Origin: Scalesia atractyloides
Taxonomy: Eukaryota > Streptophyta > Magnoliopsida > Asterales > Asteraceae
DNA length: 64,000 nucleotides
Reading direction: 5' to 3'
Assembly (NCBI GenBank): GCA_947069175.1
Contig: CAMTDV010000013.1
Location: forward strand, 52,334,610-52,398,609
Made by a program: the position numbers and the translations under genes. The notes under the pieces are model-generated. The model was not told the DNA's origin. It ran no database searches and saw nothing but the letters and a program-made list of their open reading frames with translations. This document shows positions 1-11,450 of the stretch, in pieces; position 1 is the stretch's first letter, and each line of letters opens with the position of its first letter.

Positions 1-603
1 TTAAATAATAAAATCCTCAAATAATCAAATACCCCTTTTGCAATTTTAATAAAATTCTCCTTTAATAAAATTTACCGCATTTTAATAAATTTACCTGATT
101 CTCTTCGTTTTAAATCCGAAAAATAGCTAAACCGCAGAAATAAAAAAAAAGCTAATTTTTAATTACGCTGATCAGTTATAAAATCGCTGAGGATTTTTTA
201 AAATCACGACTTCAAGTCCCCTTTTCATTAACTACTTTGGGAAAGAAATTTCCTGACAAAAAAACAATTCCGCTTTTTTTTCCCCCACAAATTTTTTAAA
301 TCCATTTTAAAAATTAAAAAACCCTATATTTCAAAGTTTCTACGCTACTTCAACAAAAAATACCCCAAAAGGGGGTTTTAAAAAGTACAACAAAAACCCC
401 TAATCCCCCAAAAAACGACTCAAAATCCATTTTTCTTTGCCCCAAAATGCCCCAAATGTTTACCAAAACACTGATTAACAACAACCCAAGATTAAACAAC
501 CAAACCAACCCTTTTAAAAGTTCAAAAATTTTGAAAAACCTTGAAACTTTGAAAACTTTTGAAAAACCTTCAAAATTTGAAGAATCTTAACAAAAACTCA
601 AAG
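1..603 (-). other. Leader of old Copia element C0 (left part)
   Basis: This AT-rich stretch has no credible ORF. Read on the minus strand it continues, across the C1 insertion, from the PBS and leader start at 14287-14260. The target repeat AATCA at 604-608 and 14260-14264 marks the break. It is therefore inferred to be the untranslated region between the PBS and gag of C0, whose coding part lies left of the window. Runs of T and G on the minus strand are typical of such leaders. Confidence 0.6.
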
Positions 604-608
604 AATCA
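604..608. repeat. Target-site duplication of C1 (left)
   Basis: AATCA directly precedes the C1 5' LTR and is repeated exactly at 14260-14264 directly after the 3' LTR. This fixes both ends of the element. Confidence 0.93.
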
Positions 609-1070
609 TGTTGGTGCATAATGTCTATTGCATACGTCTAGGATGTATCTGTAATGTTTATAAAGTTTACATGTTAATGTTTAAATATGAAAAAGTAAGT
701 TTTATATGTTTTAACACTATGTTTCGTACAAAAGTATACATATTTCGTACGAGTGAGTCACTCGTACGAAACACATACTCGTATGAAATATAGTTGTCAG
801 TTTAGCACGCAGTTCGGTACGAGTCATGTCGACCTATAAATAGGGAAGTGTTGTGTTAGAGCTAGTTAGTGATTTGTCAATTAGTACGGCGAAGCTCCGC
901 CAGTTTGTTTACTTGCGTCTGTATTTGAACGTCATTAATACATCGGAAGCAGTTAAGCAGTAAGTACTATCTTGTTTGTCTTGTCTACCTATCTAGCAAT
1001 GAATTCCGCCTATGCTAGTTGAGCGAGATCAGGTCGATTGCTCATTTCGGGAGCTCGATCCCCGTTCACA
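609..1070 (+). repeat. C1 5' LTR
   Basis: 462 bp, from TGTTGGTGCATAATG to CCCCGTTCACA, matching 13798-14259 without gaps. The U3 part holds TTCGTACGAA-type motifs, then a TATA box at 835-843. Two bases (AG) separate its end from the PBS. Confidence 0.95.
723..843 (+). promoter_or_regulatory. C1 LTR promoter: GTAC palindromes and TATA box
   Basis: TTCGTACAA lies at 723-731. A perfect 14-bp inverted repeat with a one-base centre spans 743-771: each arm carries TTTCGTACGAGTGA and the centre reads TGAGTCA. A further TCGTATGAAA and GGTACGAG follow. TATAAATAG at 835-843 is a standard TATA box, so transcription should start near 865-875. TTCGTACAA fits the published SBP-box (SPL) consensus TNCGTACAA; binding here is inferred, not shown. 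Confidence 0.7.
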
Positions 1071-1072
1071 AG

Positions 1073-1085
1073 TGGTATCAGAGCC
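1073..1085 (+). other. C1 primer-binding site (tRNA-iMet)
   Basis: TGGTATCAGAGCC is complementary to the 3' end of plant initiator methionine tRNA, the usual primer for Copia minus-strand DNA synthesis. It lies two bases after the LTR. Confidence 0.92.
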
Positions 1086-1658
1086 ATAAGATCTGATATA
1101 CAGATAGACAACAAGTAGTTACAAGTTACTAAGTGTTCAGACTTGGATATATCTTCATCTTCATCATTTTTCTGACCTATGCTGGATTTTGGACAAATTT
1201 GGAACGAATTCATGGACAAAATGGACTAGGATTTTAGTAATTCAAGTTATTCTTCAGTCTAATCAATCCATATAATAATTCGGACTTAAAATTGAACTAA
1301 ATCGTGTTGAAATCGATAAAATTTGTCAGTTTGAAGATTGAATCATTTCGTACGAGTTTCGCATGAAATACTGATTTAAGTTTTTGTACAAACCAATTAA
1401 AAATTCACACGAACAAGTGCAAATATTTCACAGAATCTTACAAGTGTTCAGATTTTCAAACAAATTCGTACAAAATTTCACTCGTACAAAAACACATATT
1501 CGTACAAAATGGTTTGATTCGTATGAAATGATGTTTTGTGAGAAAAATCTCAATCGTATAAAAACATGTTTCGTACGAAACATCTTGTCCGCACAAAAAT
1601 TTTATTAATCTGATCATTTTGTTTTTGAGAAGCGTGTTCTTAGTTTTTCACAGGAAAA
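1086..1658 (+). other. C1 untranslated leader with GTAC motif array
   Basis: No coding ORF. From about 1345 to 1600 it carries a second cluster of motifs: TTTCGTACGAG near 1347, TTCGTACAAAA near 1464, TTCGTACAAAA near 1500, GATTCGTATGAAA near 1518 and TTTCGTACGAAAC near 1568. A pyrimidine-rich TTTTTCACAG just before the gag start could serve as a splice acceptor. Confidence 0.75.
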
Positions 1659-4282
1659 ATGTCTGAGGAATTTTACAATGCGTTCGCCACATCAGTCGTT
1701 ACCACTGCAGCAGCCCAAAACATCAATCTAGAGAATGAAATGGGAACAATGACAAAACCTCCAAAGCTTATGAATCTGAAGACTTTGATAGTTGGAGTGA
1801 AAGGTTTATGAATTGGGTTCAAGCTAACCATTTTACGTGCTAGTTTGCAATCGAGGCAAAATATATCGCACAATTGGTGAAAATGGGCTTGAAAGACCCT
1901 TGCTCAATTCTCTGATGTTGAACGGGAAAGATTTATCAACGAAAAGAAAATGATGAATATTCTTCAGCAATCGATTAAAGAAGACATCTTGGCTTTACTG
2001 CAACATGATGATGATGATGCACAATTTTATGGAATACTCTTCGACTCAAATTTCAAGGTAGTGCTCAACTCCGCAAAAGCAAAAGGGCATTATTAAGAAA
2101 AGAGTTCGATGTATTCACACTGATCAAAGGAGAAACAGTAAAGCAGCTGATTGAGCGATATTGTCATCTAGTGGTTCATATGAAGAGAATGGGAGTTGTA
2201 AAGACAAATGAAGAGCTTGTTGACAAGCTAGCTGATTCTCTACCACAAGGTGAATGGTCTACTTACTACCATCTTAAAGAATGGAGTTGAATATAGCAAT
2301 TTCTCGCTGCCTCACTTTATCGAAAGGTTGGAAGGTTATGACTTAGAGATGAAAAAGATGGCAAAAACAAGATTGTTCAAGTACAACAAGATGTTAATCT
2401 TTATTTAAAAAAAGTTCTGCTGCTCAAATCCAAGCGCTAAAGATTCAAACTGCTTTCAGTGCATATAGTTCACCAAACACACCACCAATTCAGACAAGTG
2501 GTTTCAAATCATTCTCAACAGTGGATCCAAATACACCTTCAAGCCAACAATCTTCTTCTGGATCAAATCAACCTCAAAACTATCAAACTACTTCATCATC
2601 CAATGCAAATCAACAGTTTTGCAATGCAATATTGTCCGTTGATTTTCAGAACGCACAGAATTTTGACAAAAAGACAGCAAAACAACATATGTCTCTACTT
2701 GCTTCAGTTCTTGAGTCATATGACAGTCTTGTTGCTGGAAAGATCGGAAATTCTGAAATGACACGTGAGGATTACGATCAAATTGATCGAGTTGAAATGG
2801 AGTTGAGAGATATAAAATGGTGTATGGCTTCAATCGTTCGACGTGCACAGAGATTTATGGAATCACTGGTAAAGAAAATTTGGGAGGTTTGGATGGGAAA
2901 CTTGGATTTGATAAATCCAAAGTTACTTGTTTCAAGTGTCGGGAGAAAGATCACTTTAAAAGAGAATGTCCAAACCAAGAGGTTCAAGGAAATCATAATC
3001 CTCTCGCCAATGACTATTACAAAAGAGCGATCTACCACCGACCTCAACCATGAACAAGAATCATGCCGATTGAAGATAAGCAACTTGAAACTAAAGATAA
3101 GGCATTGGTTGGTACACAAGAAGACGAAGGGTTTAATTGGAACAAGTTTATTTCGAAAGGAGAAAGTTTGGCATTGGTGGCTGAAATTATTGAGGAACCG
3201 AAGAAGAATCGGGGGCATCCTTTGATGAAGGACCTGATGATGATGATTATTACTATCATACTTCATCAGAGGAGGAGGAGCATTTGAAAAGGTCCATTCA
3301 AACATCTTTTGCCTAACGATGTCTTAAAAACTTTTGCAGGATATTTCACACCTAGCCAACATTCAACAGATGAAGAGCAAAAGAAACCGGTTGAAGATGT
3401 AAAAGCTGATGAGAAAAAATGATTGTTGAAAGAAGACATCATTAAAGCATGCATGGCCAATGGCAATGAGGAAACAAGTCATCTGAGAATGAAAAATCTT
3501 GTTCAAAGTGTGAAGAACCATGTGTGAGTATCTTGTAAAGGACAAAAGATTTGCTGAATTGCAAAGTTTAACAGACAATTTCTCAAGCGTTTATAAATCC
3601 ACAAAGGAAGCTTATGACAAATTGAGTGCGTCTGTTAAATAATATACTAAAGCCCTCAGAGAAAATGACGCAACACTTATGATGCTTAAAGCAACAGTGA
3701 TGGATAAACAAATGGCAATTAATATTCATCTAAACACTATTGCTGAGCTCAAAAGTGAGCTTGAGAAAATGAAAATTGAAACTAAACGAGTTAACAAATT
3801 GTTAATTAGTTATTCCACAAGCTCATACGTCATAGATCACATTTTACCAAAAATCGAAAATATTGAGGAATCTAAAAATGGTGAAACAAAAAGTGGTAGT
3901 TATGATCAAGTTCCTCCACCCATGTGGAACAGTTATGCATGCAAAATCTATCTGGGTGGAAAAGGTCCTAAATCTTAAATTGAAAACCGAACAGCTGCTA
4001 GTGGATATCGATGTAACTTAAACTAAAAATGATGGTGAATGTGACTCTGAAGCGGTAAATAATGTTGTTGAAAAAGTGTTAAAAATGAATCTGAAGTGTC
4101 TGAGCCTGAACAATCTGAGAAGTCAAAGTCTGATGATATATCACAAAATAGTTTAAATGTTGAAAAGAACAAAGTGGGTCCAAAATTTGATATACCAAAC
4201 CCACCCAAGACCAAACAGGCTTGGGTTTCTTTGTTTAAATAAGTTTTGATAATCATGTGTGTAGGGGCTCCAATGTTCGATA
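1659..4282 (+). pseudogene. C1 gag (UBN2/zinc-knuckle type), degraded
   Basis: Gag forms the Copia virus-like particle and packages the RNA. The ATG at 1659 opens a frame starting MSEEFYNAF and follows the leader directly. About 50 codons on, a frameshift breaks it; the capsid-like part continues in other frames to about 2500 (the stretch ERYCHLVVHMKRMGVVKTNE is clear near 2155). The best open part is 2521-2860. A frame change near 2860 leads into a CCHC zinc knuckle, C-F-K-C-x4-H-x4-C, at 2928-2970. A coiled-coil part follows at 3679-3978 and a basic/acidic tail to about 4240. At least six breaks make it non-functional. It is read in the same direction as pol and would normally be one polyprotein with it. 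Confidence 0.88.
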
Positions 4283-4690
4283 TTGTCAAAATGGATCATG
4301 GATAGTGGAGCGTCTCGCCACATGACAGGAATGCTTGCGTTGCTCAATGATGTTAAAGCTATTTGTGGAGGATATGTAGGATTTGCTGGAACGCAGGGAG
4401 GTAGAATTGTCGGAGAAGGGATTCTCTCAAATGGAGTTGTATCATTTGATAAAGTGAACTATATCGCTGAACTTGAGAACAATTTGTTTAGTATCTCGCA
4501 AATTTGTGACAAGAAGTTTACGACACATTTCAATGATAAAGAATGTCTAAACCTAAAACCCAGTTTCAGGATTCCAGAAGAATGGATATTGACGCGAGCT
4601 CTGAGAGAAAATGATTTATATGTTCTCGACATGAGCATCGCTTCTACCACGTCAAAGAAAGTTCAATGCTTTGTTTCTAAAGCTACCTAG
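4283..4690 (+). pseudogene. C1 protease domain (Copia aspartic protease)
   Basis: The catalytic motif DSGASRHMTG sits at the start of an uninterrupted 135-codon frame. The flap-like segment with GGYVGFAG and the stretch ending LENNLFSISQICD are typical of Copia proteases, which cut the Gag-Pol polyprotein. The Asp-Ser-Gly triad is intact. The frame ends in a stop at 4688-4690, where the GAG-pre-integrase linker should continue, so the polyprotein is truncated here. Confidence 0.9.
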
Positions 4691-5878
4691 AAAGAGTCAA
4701 TTTTATGGCATAGAAAAATGGGGCACATTCATCTTCGAAAGATGAATTTTCTTGTGCAAACGACTTAGTGGAGGGTGTTAATTTGAAAAGTTTTCATCTA
4801 TCAGATGATTGTCTTAGCTGCAAAAAGGGGAAGGAACATAAGAAATCACTCCCAAGAAAGCTGTTGAATTCGATAAAGCTACCATTAGAAAGACTACATA
4901 TGGATCTCTTTGGACCAGTCAATGTCAAAAGTATTTCTGGAGATCTATACTGTCTTGTCGTTACAGATGATTATTCTCGATTTTCATGGGTGTTCTTTCT
5001 GGAGAGTAAGGATGAAACATTTGAAACTCTTATGATCCTCTTCAGAAAACTCGAAAAGTTATATCATTTGCCCATTAAGAGAATTCGCAGTGATAATGGA
5101 ACGGAGTTTAAGAACAAGAAGATGCAAGAGTTCTGCAATGAAAAGGGGATTCTTCATGAATTCAGCGCCCCCATACTCCACAACAAAAGGAGTAGCTGAA
5201 CGAAAGAATCACACGCTGATAGAAACTGCTAGAACAATGTTAGCTGATTCGAAACTACCAATTAGTTTTTGGGGTGAAGCAGTAGCATCAGCATGCTATA
5301 CCCTAAATCATGTGTTAATAGTTAAGCCTCACAAAAAGACATGTTTCGAGTTACTGAATCAACGAACGCCTAACTTAGCATTTTTGGAACCTTTTGGATC
5401 ACCGTGTACCGTCTTGGACCCGGCTGGTAAATTTGGAGCCAAATCTTTGGAAGGTTTCTTTGTTGGTTACGCTACTCCTCAAAAATGTGTATTCTTGCCG
5501 AGTCTGAACCAGGTAGTTCTTGCACAGCACGTAGATTTTCAAAGATATACAACGCCTACGAAGAAACCTGGGGATCCGTGGCTGTTTAACTATGATGGAT
5601 TATGGGATTCGTTTGATCTACCAGCCGTGCCAACAGAAGAAGAACTTGTTATGTTATTCCAACAACATCAGTTATCTAATCAAGAACAAGTTCCTAGACC
5701 TTTGGTGATTTGTACATCATTACCAGTCAACACGTCTGATGTCGGTCAAAGCTCTTCTGTTCAATATCCGGTTCTTGTTCCAAATGTCAATACTGCTGAA
5801 TCATCTGCCCAGCCAAATGCAGATGCTGACTTTGATCGGGTACCAACTTTCGAGGATGGAGCATCCAGTTCTAATTAA
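4691..5878 (+). pseudogene. C1 integrase (GAG-pre-integrase, rve core)
   Basis: Integrase inserts the cDNA into host DNA. The HHCC-like linker (WHRKMGHIHLRKMN, then CLSCKKGKEHKK) runs from 4700 to 4850 with a frameshift near 4765. The core follows: first Asp in HMDLFGP (4903-4905), second Asp in RSDNGTEF (5092-5094) and the Glu in GVAERKN (5198-5200), so the DDE residues all survive. One frameshift between 5160 and 5190 separates the second Asp from the Glu. The C-terminal part (FWGEAVASACYTLN onward) is open to 5878 and ends in the low-complexity Ser/Asn linker usual before RT. Confidence 0.9.
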
Positions 5879-7010
5879 GGATCTGAACCGATTAAAAGCT
5901 TTCTGAAACAACAGTTGTCGATGAAATTCTAACAAATTTGCAACCACAAGTAAATGTTCCAACCGAAGTGATACCAATAACACTTTCATATCATCCGTCA
6001 GAGAACATCATAGGCATCTTACAATATGGAGTGCAAACTCGCAATCAGATCAATAAAGATCTAAGCTGTTTTATACTCGTATTGCTCCACTTCAAGTTTG
6101 ATTTTCTCATAGTTGTTTCGTTTCTCAGGTTGAACCGGGAAGCTGGAAAGACGCGTTAAAAGAAGAAAGTTGGGTGGATGCAATGCAAGAGGAGTTACTC
6201 CGATTCCAGAAACTTGAGTCTGGACGCTTGTTGACCTGCCAGATCATCCCAAAAAGATTAACACAAGATGGGTCTGCAAGTGCAAAAGAGACGATCGAGG
6301 AGTTGTGGTGCGCAACAAAGCTCGACTTGTGGTTCAAGGTTTTCATCAGCAAGAAGGGATAGATTATACTGTAGTCTAACCCCAGTTGCTCGTCTTGAAG
6401 CGATTCGCATATTCTTGGCCTTTGCCTCGTGGAAAGGATTCAAGGTGTACCAATTGGATGTTAAATATGCTTTCTTATACGGAAAACTGAAAGAGGAGGT
6501 GTACGTCGGCCAACCACCGGGGTTCGTTGATCCAGTGCACAAAGATAAAGTCTACCTTCTGAATAAAGCCTTATATGGTCTTCATCAAGCCCCGAGAGCT
6601 TGGTATGAAACATTATCAAATCATCTTCTGGACAATGGCTTTATCAGGGGAACAATAGATTCTACCCTCTTCACAAAGGAAGTAGATGGGCATCTAATCA
6701 TCGTACAAATATATGTGGATGATATTATCTTTGGATCGACAAATGACAAGCTGTGTAAAGACTTTGATGCAGTCATGAAGCGCAAATTTGAAATGAGTGC
6801 AATGGGGAAGATGAAGTTCTTTCTAGGACTTCAGGTTGATCAGTTGCTTGATGGTATTTTTATTCATCAGACGAAATATGTTCATGAGATATTGGAGAAA
6901 TTTAATATGAAAGGAGCTAAACCAGCATCTACCCCGTTAGCTCCAAATCACGGCATTTGTCCAGAACTTATTGGAGAAAGAGTTGATGAAACTTCATATG
7001 CTCCATGATC
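5879..7010 (+). pseudogene. C1 reverse transcriptase (RVT_2)
   Basis: The N-terminal part is broken: the WTDALKEE-like start is shifted at 6130-6170 and the segment to 6360 needs two frame changes. From 6390 to 7008 the frame is open and shows the Copia RT signatures YQLDVKYAFLYG, ALYGLHQAPRAWYETL and the active site YVDD (6712-6723), followed by FFLGLQVDQ. The domain copies the element RNA into DNA. The catalytic residues survive; only the upstream frame is lost. Between IN and RT, 5879-6120 holds the linker with two stops. Confidence 0.9.
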
Positions 7011-7620
7011 GGATCCTTGATGTATCTTATAGCTTCTCTACAAGATATCATATATCCAACGTGTCTGTGCTCCCGTTATCAGTCTAATCCAAAAGAGTCA
7101 CACCTGCTTGCTGTCAAACGCATAATGAGATATCTGAAGGGTTTTCCAAGCACCGGCTTGTGGTACCCTAGACATGATGATTTTAATCTTGCAGGATACT
7201 CGGATTCTGATTTCAGATGCTGCAAACTGAATACAAAGTCTACAACGGCCTGCTGCTAGTTCTTCAGAACTCATTTGGTAACGTAGCAATGCAAGAAACA
7301 AACCGCAGTCACTCTCTCTACTTGTGAGGCTAAATACGTTTCGGCATCCAGTTGTTGTGCTCAGATTCTCTGGATACAGCAACAGATGAGAGATTTCGGT
7401 TTGCAATTTCTTGATACACCTATATATGTAGATAATCAGGCCGCGATTGATATCACTAAAAACTCATGCCAACACTCGCGTACTAACATATCGAGATTCG
7501 ACATCACTTTATCCGTGATTGCTACGAGAAAAAGTTGGTGCGAATTGAGAAAATCCACACTGATGAACAAAAAGCAGATTTTTATACCAAAACTTTTGAT
7601 AAAATAAAGTTTAATAATTT
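7011..7620 (+). pseudogene. C1 RNase H domain, degraded
   Basis: IGSLMYLIAS and ESHLLAVKRIMRYLKG mark the RT connection, then YSDSDF carries the first RNase H acidic residues. The frame breaks near 7250, 7300 and 7480. Recognisable later parts include CEAKYVSASSCCAQILWIQQ in mixed frames and PIYVDNQAAIDITKN at 7420-7460. RNase H removes the RNA strand during reverse transcription. The domain ends near 7607, after which no coding sequence is seen until 9276. Confidence 0.85.
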
Positions 7621-9016
7621 GTTAAAGCTAAATGTTTTAAAAAATATGATCTCAGGAGATGTGTTTGAGGATGATGACGACTTAATGTGAATTTGTCATC
7701 GGTTAAACGTTTTCTGTACATTCTTTCTTATAACTTCTTAAAAATCCAAAAATATTTTTTTTTATTTTAGGGGGAGAATGTTTGAGGAAAATACAAAAAC
7801 ATTAAAAAAGGGCAAAAAGAGTTTTGTGTAAAAAGAGTAATCATAGTAAATCAAAAATGATAGTCAAAGTATGCTAAAGAATTGTATTGTTTTTAAAAGT
7901 TATTAAGCAAGTCTTACTATGGATATGCCAATAGACTTCACTTGTTCAGTAAATTGTATTCAATATATAAACCTAAAAAACAAAACTGATTAACTTGTGG
8001 GTTAACATCTCTCAGATATATGGACTTAGTACTCCGAAAGTTCGTTTGAGAGAATGCCAGATTCTGCGATATAGGTCTTTATATTTGATTGATATCTGGG
8101 GTATTATTCGAGTTCTTCTGATTTTGCGAAAGCAATGGCCTAGAACTCATAATACTTCCGCATTATTTCCCCAAAAGCTGCAAGAAAATATGGTTATGTC
8201 TTAAGTAATTATGACATTTGTAGTACAAAAGATTCCTTTATGGAACACCACCTAAAGACGAGCCTTCATCTCTTTGTCGGTACGGTAGTACTAACCTGAG
8301 CTCTCAAGGTCTCGCGTTCACCCTATATATAGATATCAATTCGATATATTCACCTTTAAAATGACATTCTGGGAATCCCGATACTGGAGTATATTCTGAG
8401 ATGGGAAACACAGTTATTTCATGTTTCTGATAATACATTAACATATTTGAAACAGTTGAGAAACCAGAAGAGGTTTAAATGGACAAATATATTGGCAATC
8501 TAGGTAGATTTGTTTAAAAGCTTAAAGGGTGTTTCTAGATCAACGGTTATGATGACTTATATATATGCTTGAAATGGTCCTCTAAAAACGCAAAATTCAC
8601 AAAAAATATTATTACTATTTGAAAAATATCTCAAAAACTATAAAAGATTTTCAGATTTTCTTAGCTTAATAGTCTTATTTTTGTTTACCGATCATAAAAA
8701 CTTTGACAGTTGGATTCATAGCAACATCTTGCTGAGGAAAACTTGAAATCATGGGTTGGAAACTAATTTTTTAGCAAAAAGTTTACTTGAATGTCAAGAA
8801 AGTTCATTAATTTGAAACTTTACATGTTAAAATAAATCTGTTTTGTCAAACATGGTCAACCAAGGTCATTAACTTGGACTTGGAAGGCAAATTGGATAAC
8901 CAGGGTCATTAATTTGGACTTGGTTAGTCAAGTGGATTTGTGAAACAGATAAAATTACTAAAAAAATGAAAAATACAAAAATAAAATTGAAAAGTTTAAA
9001 GACTTTTAGTTTTGAT
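7608..9016 (+). other. C1 conserved post-pol non-coding block
   Basis: No convincing ORF, yet the stretch is clearly homologous to C2 17900-16400 (minus) and more weakly to C6 41150-40400 (minus). Strong anchors are GAGCTCTCAAGGTCTCGC (C1 near 8298; C2 near 17065-17090, with AAGCTC), TCTCTCAGATATATGG near 8010 against TCTCTCGGATATATGG in C2, and the two phrases around TCATTAACTTGGACTTGG near 8870 and 8915. In ordinary Copia elements the 3' LTR would follow here. Confidence 0.75.
7769..7780 (+). promoter_or_regulatory. C1 internal polypurine-tract-like site
   Basis: AGGGGGAGAATG follows a run of T/A, about 160 bases after the end of pol. It matches the form of Copia PPTs but lies 6 kb from the 3' LTR. 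C2 has the same thing in the same place (minus strand, 17618-17629, ATTTTAGGGGGAG). It may be a central PPT or the remnant of an ancestral 3' end. Confidence 0.5.
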
Positions 9017-9017
9017 T

Positions 9018-9125
9018 CGCATGAAACATAATTTCACATTGAGATCTTCATTTCAGTACGAAACAAGAGTAAATTTTGTGCGATTCAAGTTGTTTGGTAG
9101 GAAACTGGTCTCTACTATAAATACC
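9018..9125 (+). promoter_or_regulatory. Putative internal promoter of the C1 third ORF
   Basis: Degenerate copies of the LTR motif (TTCGCATGAAAC near 9017, CAGTACGAAAC near 9055, TGTGCGATTC near 9079) precede TATAAATAC at 9117-9125. The order and the TATA context (CTATAAATA) repeat those of the LTR promoter at 723-843. An ATG lies 151 bases downstream, a plausible 5' UTR length. Inferred from sequence only. Confidence 0.5.
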
Positions 9126-9284
9126 CTGTGTTTCATACATAATTAAGGTTACCATTTTCTCTGCACTGTTGAGCGATTCAGAGAATTTTTGTGCGAATTG
9201 ATACTAAAATCTTCATTTCTTAGATATTTGTGCTTGCGATTTACATTGTTGAAGTTGATTGGCACACCTTTATCAATGGGAAAG

Positions 9285-9828
9285 GTAATTTGACAAAATC
9301 ATGTTGTTATAATGCCAAAATTTGTACGAATTGGACTAAAACTTAGATCTATGGAAATTGGACCGGTAAAACATAAAATGACCACAAAAATGTTAAAATC
9401 GGTTCTAATAACCTGAAAATCGATTATCAATTTGTTAAAATTCAACAAGTTTTGAGTTCGGATTACACTTGGAAAATTTTTGGGACGACAATGAGTTTTT
9501 GTACGAATGAATTGTCTCGCATGGAAATTTTTTCTATAACAGTTGAAGGTTGTTTCGTACGAAACAAGTAATTCATACGGAGAATTTTGAAAAGTTTTTG
9601 TTCAAATTGAATTGGGTTGTTTCGTATGAAATAAAGTTTGAAAACATAATGTTTAGTGTGCAAAGTTTTTCGTACGAAGATGTTGAATCGTATGAATAAA
9701 AGTTAGTTCAAACTTTCAATTTTTGACAAGTATGTGTTTGGTACGAAATAGATGTTTAGTACGAATCATTGAAGAAAATTTTGAATGTTTAAAATTTTCT
9801 AACGCTTGGTTGTTATTTTTATGAACAG
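9285..9828 (+). other. Putative intron in the C1 third ORF
   Basis: A GTAATTT donor after AAG and a T-rich TTATTTTTATGAACAG acceptor delimit 544 bases. Joining them keeps frame (phase 0) and puts an ATG before the conserved part, which otherwise has no start. The interval holds many copies of the LTR motif: TTTCGTACGAAAC near 9551, TTTCGTATGAAAT near 9621, TTTTTCGTACGAAG near 9666, GAATCGTATGAAT near 9686, TGGTACGAAAT near 9740 and TTAGTACGAAT near 9756. Confidence 0.55.
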
Positions 9829-11159
9829 GCCAAGAAATCCGCGTTTTCTCCAGTCCACAATATATGTTGTATCACAGATGCCTCAATTCCGGAGATTACG
9901 GCATATCGAGATATTTTGGATTTTCTCACAGGATTCGAGTGACTAAAGCTTTAACGGATAGACATACAACATATCTTTCGCATGTGGAATATTTTTGGAA
10001 TGCCGCTGAGTACAGTATTGATGATAATGCCATTATTTCAGCTGCAAAGATTGGATGATGTTGATATTCCAGTGAAGATTACCGAGGAGTTAATTCGGAA
10101 GGTTTTGGATTTTAAAGATAACAAAGACGATCTGACTGGTTTTTCTGAATACATGGTAAAAGGATGCTTTTATCAATGGGGTATACAGGATTTGTAAACG
10201 CTGCACCATTCAAGAAAGGAAACCTGAGCGCACCTTTCAGATATCTTGCACATGTTATAGCTCACGGTTTGAGTCATAGGAATGGAGATTTTGATGACTT
10301 GGTTATTATCAAATGTGTATGATTACTGCATTAGTGTTGAATCTTCCATACAACTTTTCAAAGGTTATATTCACTCAGATGATTCAGAATATTCAGAAGG
10401 AAAAGTTTCTGCAGTATCCAAGATTTATTCAGATGTTGTTAGACTTTTTGCATCCTAATCTGAAGAAATCTCCGAACGATGTCCTCAGGCTTGAACATAT
10501 GGATGTTTCGACATTATGAAAGATGTATGTGCATCTAAAGTCTGCTCCTGTAGCTAAACCAATGTTTGGTGCGATCTCGATAAAGATTATATATCTCCAC
10601 ACCAGGAAAATGGAGAAAAGATGAAAGTAGCAACGATGAAGAAGAGGTTAAAGCATTATCGTTGTTTGTTGCAAAAAGAGTCCATGGTTTGTGAAGGATG
10701 GAGAAAAAGGGGGAAGTTACATATAAAGGAAAAAAGAGAAAAACTACGTCTGCAGCTGGAAGTTCAGGGTTAAGAGATGAACTAGAAGTTGAGGAAACGG
10801 TTGAAGAGATTGAGCGACAAGCTTTTGGAGCAGATAAAGTAGCTAAAGAAGTACTATCATCGAGTACTGATTCAGATAGAAGATGGAGAAAGAAAAGAGC
10901 TGGAAAATTGGAGAAGAAACAACCAGCTGAATTGAAACGCAAAGCAGAGGAACGCAAACGAAAAGCAACAGGAGATGATGATACAACTTATGTTCCATCA
11001 GAATCTGATACTGAATCTTCTTTTCGAACTCCTATCAAGAAAAAGCAAAGAAGAATGGAGCGTCCTGCAGCTAGAATATCTCCGAGTGTCATTCAAAAGG
11101 AAACCGGTGCTGAAGCTATTATTGAAGAAAATGTGGAGGAACCATCACAGAACATTCTA

Positions 11160-11450
11160 TCTTCACCACAACATGTGTAGCAAGAACCAGCTCAGCAACA
11201 ATCTGAACCAGAGATAGCTCCTCAACAACAATCAGTTCCTGAGCCAGAACCAGATCAACAACAGCAAGCACAACATCAACTTTAATCTGAGCCAGTACAG
11301 TAACAATCGCAACAATCAGAGCCAGGCAACAATCAATTCCTGAACCAGAGCCAGTTCAGCAACCACCGAAACAACAGTATGCTCAACATCAATCACAACC
11401 ATCTCATGTGCAACAGTCTCATCCAACACAGCAACCGTTTGAATCATAAT
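11160..11450 (+). repeat. Gln/Pro-coding degenerate repeat in ORF3
   Basis: Repeated units close to CAACAACAATCAGTTCCTGAGCCAG vary in length and carry stops at 11178 and 11283. The expansion probably evolved by slippage and links the basic region to the coiled coil. Confidence 0.7.

Noticed and set aside
2778..3305. 175-codon minus-strand ORF
   Set aside because: Antisense shadow of C1 gag, including its zinc knuckle.
8200..8360. Small nuclear or structured RNA gene
   Set aside because: The conserved block has a TATATATAG stretch, but no snRNA/snoRNA boxes or Pol III terminator in the right place; kept only as a conserved block of unknown role.
10535..10957. 140-codon minus-strand ORF (Ser/Phe/Leu-rich)
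   Set aside because: It is the antisense shadow of the basic region of ORF3.
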